A stretch of 57,840 bases of DNA from JALYUA01 sp038229875 (GTDB lineage: Bacteria; Acidobacteriota; Thermoanaerobaculia; UBA5066; Gp7-AA6), in the NCBI GenBank assembly GCA_038229875.1, contig JBBROA010000008.1, forward strand, positions 1 through 57,840, given 5' to 3'. Made by a program: the position numbers and the translations under genes. How positions within the stretch are numbered: the first letter of the stretch is position 1; every line of letters starts with the position of its first letter. A model generated the notes under the pieces. That model made no database searches, was not told the DNA's origin, and saw only the letters and a program-made list of their open reading frames with translations. This document shows positions 1-5,807 of this stretch, piece by piece.

Positions 1-72
1 GGGCCCCAGCAAATCCTCCGGCTTCTTGTACCCCTCCAGAAGCTCCTTCAGAACCTCGTCCCGTATCGCCAT
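1..72 (-). CDS. IS256-family (mutator-type) transposase, N-terminal fragment
   Basis: Only the first 24 codons are in the window. The peptide begins MAIRDEVLKELLEGY and continues with KKPEDLLG, a typical opening of IS256-family transposases, which are DDE enzymes that move the element by cut-and-paste or copy-out. An AGGAGG-like stretch lies upstream on the minus strand. Whether the rest of the gene is intact cannot be judged. The family call rests on recognising this short N-terminus, so it is probable rather than certain. Confidence 0.7.
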   Translation of the reverse strand, partial: MAIRDEVLKELLEGYKKPEDLLGP

Positions 73-139
73 GGCGTCCCTTCCTTCTCGCCAGAACCCA
101 TCTTCCTCCTGTTCCACTTACACAAAAGTCAGGACACCC
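1..139 (-). mobile_element. IS256-family element, left end (cut by window edge)
   Basis: On the minus strand the sequence from about 139 to 121 (GGGTGTCCTGACTTTTGTG) resembles a terminal inverted repeat of IS256-type elements, and the transposase start codon follows at 72. The outer boundary is set where similarity to the flanking IS481 reading frame stops, around position 140, so it is good to a few bases only. The other end and any target duplication lie outside the window. Confidence 0.65.
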
Positions 140-319
140 TCGATCTTGCAGACCAGGCAACTCTTCTTCGCGATATCGCCTCAACCACACTGCGACACGC
201 CTCACGCTCAGGCCAAAGGCTTCCGCCGCCTGCTGGCGGCTCCAGCCTTCGGCCTCTATCCGCATCACCAATAGCGCTCGACTTCGGGGGGTCGTCTTTG
301 CTCTGCTATGCACGTTCAT
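140..319 (-). pseudogene. IS481-family transposase, 5' fragment disrupted by insertion
   Basis: Reading from ATG at 317-319, behind a strong AGGAGG Shine-Dalgarno at 325-330, the frame encodes MNVHSRAKTTPRSRALLV followed by a helix-turn-helix with WSRQQAAEAFGLSVRRVAVW and then RYREEELPGLQDR. This is the N-terminal winged-helix DNA-binding part of IS481-type transposases. After codon 60 the frame runs into unrelated sequence that belongs to the IS256-like end, so the catalytic DDE core is lost here. It is a broken gene that shows two successive insertions. Confidence 0.7.
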
Positions 320-405
320 TCGGGCCTCCTCCTTGGTTCGCTGCCGGCTTGCACCAACAGCTTCCCTCCGAGGAGCCCGGGTGAACAACCTCTTGAGCCT
401 TTACA
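140..405 (-). mobile_element. IS481-family element remnant, interrupted by the IS256-like element
   Basis: The transposase fragment (140-319) and its leader extend up to 405, where the minus strand reads TGTAAAGGCTC. IS481 elements commonly begin with TGT. Directly outside is ACTAGT (406-411), which fits the NCTAGN target known for Bordetella IS481. The distal part has been displaced by the IS256-like insertion near 140. The end assignment is an inference from the TGT/CTAG geometry. Confidence 0.6.
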
Positions 406-452
406 ACTAGTTGACCGCGGAGTACCGCGGCCGCCTCGCTCCCGGTGGTCGC

Positions 453-536
453 TCGGCTCCCGATTCCCGGGCTCCGGTCCGCCTCACCCCTCACGCCTTA
501 CCCCTTACGGCTTCCCGACACCCCATACGGCTCCCG
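453..536. repeat. Degenerate 7-bp tandem repeat (locus 1)
   Basis: From 481 the plus strand splits cleanly into heptads: GCCTCAC, CCCTCAC, GCCTTAC, CCCTTAC, GGCTTCC, CGACACC, CCATACG, GCTCCCG. Four related but looser heptads precede them from 453. The array sits upstream of the ferredoxin gene, between it and the IS remnant. Confidence 0.6.
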
Positions 537-579
537 GCCGTGCATTAGAATCCCCGCGTCTCGAAGGAGGGACGAATCG

Positions 580-849
580 ATGGGCATGTACATCATCGCG
601 GAACCTTGCATCGGCACGAAAGACACTGCCTGCGTGGACGTGTGTCCGGTCGACTGCATCCATCCGCGCAAGGACGAGAAGGAATTCGAAGCCGCCGAGA
701 TGCTCTACATCGACCCGGACGTGTGCATCCAGTGCGGGAATTGCGAGCCGGCGTGTCCTGTGACGGCGATTTTCACCGAGGAGACGATCCCCGAGAAATG
801 GAAGCACTACCTTCAGGTCAACGCGGACTGGTACAAGAACCGGACCTGA
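580..849 (+). CDS. 7Fe-type ferredoxin
   Basis: This 89-residue soluble electron carrier has two cluster motifs. The first is C10-x7-C18-x3-C22-x3-C26, and the second is C49-x2-C52-x2-C55-x3-C59-P. The spacing and the C-terminal IFTEETIPEKW segment match Azotobacter/Thermus-type ferredoxins that hold one [3Fe-4S] and one [4Fe-4S] cluster. The cysteine that would complete a first CxxC pair is a threonine (T13), as expected for a 3Fe site. An insertion of a few charged residues (about 29-38) separates the motifs. The start at 580 is supported by GGAGGG at 567-572. The gene appears monocistronic, with a possible -10 TAGAAT at 546-551 and a terminator downstream. The redox partner is not apparent from the neighbours. 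Confidence 0.9.
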   Translation: MGMYIIAEPCIGTKDTACVDVCPVDCIHPRKDEKEFEAAEMLYIDPDVCIQCGNCEPACPVTAIFTEETIPEKWKHYLQVNADWYKNRT

Positions 850-916
850 CCGGCTGATGGCCGGCCCAATCGGTCCGTTAGAAACTCGAACGCGCCGGTC
901 GAAATGCCAAAGAAAA

Positions 917-940
917 AAAGGGAACCGGCCGGCTCCCTTT
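917..940. terminator. Bidirectional terminator between convergent genes
   Basis: AAAGGGA pairs with TCCCTTT around a CCGGCCGG core with one A/C mismatch. The left flank is A-rich and the right flank T-rich, so it can act on both strands. It lies between the ferredoxin gene and the convergent small secreted protein. Confidence 0.75.
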
Positions 941-986
941 CTCTTTTCCTCTGCCGCGGTCCGAGGCGCCGGCGCGGCGCTCCAGG

Positions 987-1286
987 TCAGCTTCGGGCGA
1001 CGCTGATCTGGTGGGCGAGGTTCTGCCCGTCCGGCAGGGTCGTGTACCGGACGGTGACCCGTACCCCGACGGCCAGGGTGCCGTTGATCTTGGTGTCGTT
1101 CGTCCAGACAAAACGGGTCTCCGGACCGTCCGAAAGCGCCACCACGACGGCGCGGTCAGTCGCCTGAAGCTTCGCCACGTTGCCGGAAGCGGTCTGCATC
1201 TTGTCTCCCGTGGGAGCAGCCGCCAGGGTCGAAAGACCCACGGCCAGCGTCACCAGCAGGGCCGAAGCGCGAAGAGCGTGTCGCAT
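987..1286 (-). CDS. Small secreted protein, OB-fold/DUF5666-like
   Basis: This 99-residue protein has a clear Sec signal peptide (MRHALRASALLVTLAVGL, then AAA). The mature part of about 75 residues reads like a small beta barrel (SGNVAKLQATDRAVVVAL, TKINGTLAVGVRVTVRYT). This pattern is shared with periplasmic DUF5666-type proteins whose biochemical role is unknown. The start was taken at 1286 rather than the longer upstream frame because GGAGGAAA lies just before it and the signal peptide begins there. It is convergent with the ferredoxin gene and diverges from the TPR gene. The family assignment is tentative. Confidence 0.7.
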   Translation of the reverse strand: MRHALRASALLVTLAVGLSTLAAAPTGDKMQTASGNVAKLQATDRAVVVALSDGPETRFVWTNDTKINGTLAVGVRVTVRYTTLPDGQNLAHQISVARS

Positions 1287-1335
1287 GGTTTCCTCCACCG
1301 TGACATAACAGGGGTTACCGAACGGGCATTTCCAT

Positions 1336-1364
1336 TTGACAGGGTGCCGCAGGCTCCCTAAAAT
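1336..1364 (+). promoter_or_regulatory. Consensus sigma-70 promoter
   Basis: TTGACA (1336-1341), a 17-bp spacer and TAAAAT (1359-1364) precede the ATG at 1402. It is the best match to the housekeeping consensus in the window. Confidence 0.8.
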
Positions 1365-1401
1365 ACGCCGTTTTTGCAGGATTGCCGGAGGCAAAGACAC
1401 G

Positions 1402-2070
1402 ATGGCCAAGCGCTGGACAGAAGCCGAACTGCGATTCTTGAAAGATAACGCTCAAAAGATGAGCGTTCAGGCCCTGGCCGATGTGCTTTCGGTGCGCATC
1501 GACGAGCTCGAGAAGAAGATGGAAAAGCTGGCGCTGATCAACGCCGCCGAGGCTCCGGCCGCGAAGAAGGCCCAGACGCTGAAGGAGCTCTCCCGCCACA
1601 CGGAAAACGCCCGGAAGGATTTCGATCGCGGCGTTTCCGCTCTGCAGAAGAAGAAGTTCGACGAGGCCGAGCGCAACCTGACGGACCTCATCCAGAAGTA
1701 CCCGGACGAGAAAGAGCTCGTGGACCGGGCCCGCGTGTACCTCGCGATCTGCGAACGGCAGAAGCAGTCCGCACATCCCGCGATGACCGAGCCGGAGGAG
1801 TTCTATTATGCGGCGGTCGTCGAGAAGAACCGCGGCAACGTCTCCGAGGCGATCGAACATCTGAAACGCGCCCACAAGAAGAACGGCAACGGGCGCGTCG
1901 ATTTTCTTCTCGCCTGCTGCTACGCGCAGACGGGGGAGTCGGACGTTTCCCTTCAGCACCTGAAGAAGGCGATTGAAGACGACCAGCAGCATCGGATCCT
2001 GGCGCGGCACGACCGCGACTTCGATCCGTTGCGCGACACGCCGGAATTCCAGGAGCTTCTCGCTTCCTGA
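1402..2070 (+). CDS. TPR protein with SANT/Myb-like N-terminus
   Basis: This 222-residue soluble protein has no signal peptide. Residues 1-45 (RWTEAELRFLKDNAQKMS, then VQALADVLSV) look like a small SANT/Myb-type helical domain followed by a short coiled coil. Residues 70-222 form about three TPR-like helical hairpins (FDRGVSALQKKKFDEAERNL, IEHLKRAHKK, LLACCYAQTGESDVSLQHLK). No catalytic motif is visible, so an adaptor role is likely but unproven. It ends 43 bp before glmU, with which it may be cotranscribed from the strong promoter at 1336-1364. Confidence 0.8.
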   Translation: MAKRWTEAELRFLKDNAQKMSVQALADVLSVRIDELEKKMEKLALINAAEAPAAKKAQTLKELSRHTENARKDFDRGVSALQKKKFDEAERNLTDLIQKYPDEKELVDRARVYLAICERQKQSAHPAMTEPEEFYYAAVVEKNRGNVSEAIEHLKRAHKKNGNGRVDFLLACCYAQTGESDVSLQHLKKAIEDDQQHRILARHDRDFDPLRDTPEFQELLAS

Positions 2071-2113
2071 TCCGAAACCATCGAGAGGTCGAGGTCCGGA
2101 GGGGCCGCTGGCC

Positions 2114-3583
2114 GTGAAAAAGAAGACGACCGCCGGTGGCGCGAGGACTGGACGCGAGGAGAGCCGGAGAAAGCCGGCCGCGCGTCGAGCTCGCGAGGCG
2201 GATGCCACTCCCGCAGTCGTCATCCTCGCCGCCGGGGTCGGATCGCGCATGCGGTCCTCGATCCCCAAGGTCCTCCATCGCATCGGAGGTCGGACCCTGA
2301 TCGAGGCGGTGCTCGACGCCGCGTCGTCGTTGACGCCCGCCGCCACCGTCGCGGTGCTCGGCGCGCGCCGCGAGCGCGTCGAAGCCGCGCTCGCGGGACG
2401 CGGCGTCGCCGTCGCCGTGCAGGACCCACCGCTCGGAACGGGCGATGCCGTGCGGCAGGCGCTTCCCGCTTTGAAGTCCCACCGCGGTCCGGTCGTCGTC
2501 CTTTCGGGGGACGTTCCGCTGCTGCGGGGGGAGACGCTCGCCGCGCTCCTCGAGCTCCGGAGCGGCGGCGACCTGGATCTCGCCTTTCTGACCTTCCGCC
2601 CGCCGGAGGCCGGCGCGTTCGGACGGGTGGTCCGCGACGGGAAGGGCCGCGTGCGCCGGATCGTCGAGGCGAAGAACGCGACTCCGGCGCAGGCGAAGAT
2701 CGGCGAAGTGAACGCCGGCGTGTATTGCTTCTCCGCGGACGCGCTCGCGCGTGCGGTCCGTGCGCTCGAGAAGGATCCCGCGAGCGGCGAGTTCTTCATC
2801 ACGGACGCGGTCGCGTACCTGGCGAAAAACGGCGGCCGCGTGGATGCGATCGCCGTAGACGACTGGCGCGAGGCGTGGGGCATCAACACGCGCCGTGATC
2901 TCGCCCGCGCCGAGGAGATCCAGAACGCGAGAGCCGTGGACCGGGCGCTCGACGCGGGCGCGACGCTTCTCGATCCCTCGACGGCGAGGATCGGCCCGCT
3001 CGTCACGATCGAGGCCGACGCGGTGATCCATCCCTTCGTCTGCCTGGCGGGGACGACGGTCATCGGTTCCGGAGCGGAAGTGTTTCCCTTCACGCGCATC
3101 TCGGATTCACGCGTCGAACAGGGCGGGATGGTCGGCGCGCACTGCGACCTCGAGGGCGCGATCGTCGGACGCGGAGCGCACGTCGGGCCATTCGCGCGCC
3201 TGCGTCCGGGAACGGTCCTCGGAGAAGACGTCAAGATCGGCAACTTCGTCGAGACGAAGAAGGCCGTTTTCGGCCGCGGCGCCAAGGCGTCCCACCTCGC
3301 GTATCTCGGAGACGCGGAGATCGGCGCTCGCGCGAACATCGGGGCGGGCGTCATCACGTGCAACTACGACGGCGAAAAGAAGCACCGGACCGAGATCGGC
3401 GAAGGGACGTTCATCGGAAGCGATTCGCAGCTCGTCGCTCCCGTCAAGATCGGGCCGGGGGCGTACGTCGGCGCGGGATCGACCGTCACGAAGGATGTTC
3501 CGGCGGGCGCTCTGGCGCTTTCGCGCGAGCCGCAGAAGAATGTCGAGGGCTGGGCCGAGCGCCGCAAGACCAAACCGCGTTAA
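2114..3583 (+). CDS. glmU: Bifunctional UDP-GlcNAc pyrophosphorylase / GlcN-1-P acetyltransferase
   Basis: GlmU acetylates glucosamine-1-phosphate and then uridylylates it to UDP-GlcNAc for peptidoglycan and lipid A. The N-terminal nucleotidyltransferase shows LAAGVGSRMRSSIPKVLH (38-55), GTGDAVRQ, GDVPLL, NAGVYCF and WGINTRRDL. The C-terminal left-handed beta-helix carries hexapeptide repeats and the acetyltransferase signature around ARLRPG, NFVETKKA and NYDGEKKHRTEIG. At 489 residues it is about 30 longer than usual, because a Lys/Arg-rich tail (KKKTTAGG, SRRKPAARRAR) precedes the catalytic core. The GTG start at 2114 is set by GGAGGGG at 2098-2104. It is followed 65 bp later by glmS, giving two steps of one pathway. 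Confidence 0.95.
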   Translation: MKKKTTAGGARTGREESRRKPAARRAREADATPAVVILAAGVGSRMRSSIPKVLHRIGGRTLIEAVLDAASSLTPAATVAVLGARRERVEAALAGRGVAVAVQDPPLGTGDAVRQALPALKSHRGPVVVLSGDVPLLRGETLAALLELRSGGDLDLAFLTFRPPEAGAFGRVVRDGKGRVRRIVEAKNATPAQAKIGEVNAGVYCFSADALARAVRALEKDPASGEFFITDAVAYLAKNGGRVDAIAVDDWREAWGINTRRDLARAEEIQNARAVDRALDAGATLLDPSTARIGPLVTIEADAVIHPFVCLAGTTVIGSGAEVFPFTRISDSRVEQGGMVGAHCDLEGAIVGRGAHVGPFARLRPGTVLGEDVKIGNFVETKKAVFGRGAKASHLAYLGDAEIGARANIGAGVITCNYDGEKKHRTEIGEGTFIGSDSQLVAPVKIGPGAYVGAGSTVTKDVPAGALALSREPQKNVEGWAERRKTKPR

Positions 3584-3597
3584 GGTGGTCGCATGAC

Positions 3598-3632
3598 GTT
3601 TTCGATTCTCGGATTTCGGTTTCCGCTCCCTG
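3598..3632. repeat. Degenerate 7-bp tandem repeat (locus 2)
   Basis: The heptads are GTTTTCG, ATTCTCG, GATTTCG, GTTTCCG, CTCCCTG. They occupy most of the short glmU-glmS gap, immediately upstream of the glmS start. Confidence 0.5.
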
Positions 3633-3648
3633 CCGGGACGGCGCGCTG

Positions 3649-5475
3649 ATGTGCGGCATCGTCGGTTATGTCGGTCCCCAGGAGGCGGCGCCCCTGCTGC
3701 TCGAGGGATTGAAGCGGCTCGAATACCGGGGGTACGACTCAGCCGGAATAGCCACGCTCTCCAACGGCCATTTCGAGATCCATCGCGCGCCCGGCAAGCT
3801 GGGCCGGCTGGTGGAGAAGCTCGGGGCGGCGACCTCGGTCGGGAAGACGGGCATCGGTCACACCCGGTGGGCGACGCACGGCCGGCCGACGGAAGGCAAC
3901 GCGCACCCTCACACAGATTGCACGGGCGACATCGTCGTGGTGCACAACGGGATCTTCGAGAACTTCGCCGAGAGAAAGGCCGAGCTCGCCGCGAAAGGCC
4001 ACCGGTTCACGAGCGAGACCGACACCGAGGTCTTCGCGCACGAAGTCGAGGCGGCATTCCGGGGGGATCTCCTCGAGGCCGTCCGTCAGGCCGCGAAGCG
4101 GCTGACCGGCTCGTATGCGGTCGTCGTCTCTTCCAGCCGCGAGCCCGGGGTGCTGGTCACGACGCGCAGCGGGCCTCCGATCGTGCTCGGCCTCGGGGCA
4201 GGAGAGAACTTCATTGCCTCGGACCCGGTCGCCCTCGTCCCGTGGACGCGCGACGTCGTGTTTCTCGAGGACGGCGATATCGCACGCGTGGATGCCTCCA
4301 GGGTTCGCGTCATCGACGGGGACGGCTCGGCGCTGGACCGGCCCGCGCATCGGATCCTCTGGGACGCTGTTGCCGCGGAGAAGGCGGGGTACCGCCATTT
4401 CATGCTCAAGGAGATTCACGAGCAGCCGACCGCGATCGCGGAGACGCTCGGCGGAAAAGTCGCGCTCGGATCGGGCGAGCTCCTGATCGAGAGTCCGCTC
4501 CTGACCGCCGAGCGGGTCGCAGGCTTCGACCGCGTGCTGCTGCTCGCCTGCGGCACGTCCTGGCACTCCGCACTGATCGGGAAGTTCCTGATCGAGGGAA
4601 TGGCTCGGATCCCGGTCGAGGTCGATTACGGAAGCGAATTCCGGTACCGCCATCCGGTCGTCGACGCGCGGACTCTGACATTCGGCATCTCGCAGTCGGG
4701 GGAGACGGCGGACACGGTCGCGGCGCTTTCGGAAGCGCGGCGCCAGGGTGCGCCGATCGCTGCGATCGTGAATGCGCCCGGCAGTCAGATTGCACGCATG
4801 GCAGACGCGGTGTTCCCGACCCATGCGGGTCCCGAGATCGGTGTCGCCTCGACGAAGGCGTTCACGACCCAGCTCGCGGTCCTCTTTCTGATCGCGGCGA
4901 AGCTTCGCGAGGCGCGGGGGCTCGGAACCGGGCTGACGGAGGGAGAACGGGACGCCCTCGCCGCGCTTCCGCGCGCGCTCAAGGACACGCTGCAGCTCGA
5001 GCCGCGGCTCGAACAGCTCGCCCGCAAGTACCACGGCGCCCGTGATTTCCTGTTTCTCGGGCGCGGACTGCACTACCCGGTCGCGCTCGAAGGGGCCCTG
5101 AAGCTGAAGGAGATTTCCTACATCCATGCCGAGGGATATCCGGCCGGCGAGATGAAGCACGGCCCGATCGCTCTCGTCGACGAGAACCTTCCCGTCGTGG
5201 TCCTGGCGCCGCACGACCGGTGGCGCGACAAGACGCTTTCGAACCTTCGCGAGGTCAAATCGCGCGACGGAGTGTCGATCGTCGTCACGACCCGGGAAGA
5301 CGAGGAAGTCCGGGACCTTGCCGATGACGTGATCGTGCTCCCCGAGACGATCCCGGAGCTCCAGCCGATCATTTCGATCCTGCCGCTCCAGCTTCTCGCG
5401 TACCACATCGCCGTGCGCCGGGGGTGCGACGTTGATCAGCCCCGCAACCTGGCAAAGTCGGTGACGGTCGAGTAA
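3649..5475 (+). CDS. glmS: Glutamine--fructose-6-phosphate aminotransferase (isomerizing)
   Basis: GlmS makes glucosamine-6-phosphate from fructose-6-phosphate and glutamine, the committed step to UDP-GlcNAc. At 608 residues it has the standard length. The N-terminal class II glutaminase begins MCGIVGYVG, with C2 as nucleophile once Met is removed, and has RGYDSAGIA and GHTRWATHG. Two SIS domains follow (ACGTSWHSALIGK, FGISQSGETADT, FLFLGRG, GEMKHGPIALVDE), and the end NLAKSVTVE is typical. No sequence resembling the glmS ribozyme is seen in the 65-bp gap upstream, so GlcN6P feedback at the RNA level is not indicated. The stop codon abuts a dispersed hairpin element. Confidence 0.97.
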   Translation: MCGIVGYVGPQEAAPLLLEGLKRLEYRGYDSAGIATLSNGHFEIHRAPGKLGRLVEKLGAATSVGKTGIGHTRWATHGRPTEGNAHPHTDCTGDIVVVHNGIFENFAERKAELAAKGHRFTSETDTEVFAHEVEAAFRGDLLEAVRQAAKRLTGSYAVVVSSSREPGVLVTTRSGPPIVLGLGAGENFIASDPVALVPWTRDVVFLEDGDIARVDASRVRVIDGDGSALDRPAHRILWDAVAAEKAGYRHFMLKEIHEQPTAIAETLGGKVALGSGELLIESPLLTAERVAGFDRVLLLACGTSWHSALIGKFLIEGMARIPVEVDYGSEFRYRHPVVDARTLTFGISQSGETADTVAALSEARRQGAPIAAIVNAPGSQIARMADAVFPTHAGPEIGVASTKAFTTQLAVLFLIAAKLREARGLGTGLTEGERDALAALPRALKDTLQLEPRLEQLARKYHGARDFLFLGRGLHYPVALEGALKLKEISYIHAEGYPAGEMKHGPIALVDENLPVVVLAPHDRWRDKTLSNLREVKSRDGVSIVVTTREDEEVRDLADDVIVLPETIPELQPIISILPLQLLAYHIAVRRGCDVDQPRNLAKSVTVE

Positions 5476-5596
5476 CCGTCGCCTCCGCTCACTGCGCGAT
5501 CTGCCTTCGCCTCTGGGCGAAGGCACCGGCGAGCGGGTCGGCCGGATGCGGCCTCCACCGCTCGCCTGATCGCTTCGTTCGCTTCGGCTCCCGCAT
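5475..5596 (+). repeat. Dispersed hairpin element, copy A
   Basis: The element starts at the last base of the glmS stop codon. Stem 1 is TGCCTTCGCC (5502-5511) with GGCGAAGGCA (5516-5525) and a 4-nt loop. Stem 2 is GGCGAGCGG (5528-5536) with CCGCTCGCC (5558-5566), with an inner GGCCG/CGGCC. A second copy lies inverted at 18772-18888. The first 22 bases of the two copies are identical, and the last 24 differ at one position. Function is unknown; it resembles a REP or small nonautonomous element. Confidence 0.75.
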
Positions 5597-5807
5597 CGGG
5601 AGGCTCCTCCTTCCCTTCGGTCAGGAGACTCCTCCCGATGCGAGTGTATTCGCCACAGTGGCGAAGAAGCGATAAAGAAATACCCTCTACCGGCGGAAGA
5701 CAGAGTGGCCAACAAGAGGCGAGGAGACACCCGCGTGCCGATGAAGGCGAAGGCTGAACCCGCGATCGGATGTCCGGCGCCGCTTCCCTGATAGTTTCTT
5801 CCCTCCC
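5592..5807. other. Rest of the glmS-uvrD gap: two further palindromes, no gene
   Basis: The arms CGCATCGGGAGG (5592-5603) and CCTCCCGATGCG (5631-5642) pair perfectly, with an inner CTCCT/AGGAG. TTCGCCAC-A-GTGGCGAA forms a second palindrome at 5649-5665. From 5670 to 5807 nothing recognisable is seen except a weak promoter-like GATAGTTT shortly before uvrD. No tRNA or credible ORF is present. Confidence 0.6.

Noticed and set aside
3584..3648. glmS ribozyme upstream of glmS
   Set aside because: The gap is only 65 bp and is mostly heptad repeat; the ribozyme core is not present.
3739..5730. A 663-codon minus-strand frame across glmS
   Set aside because: Antisense shadow; glmS on the plus strand has all family motifs.
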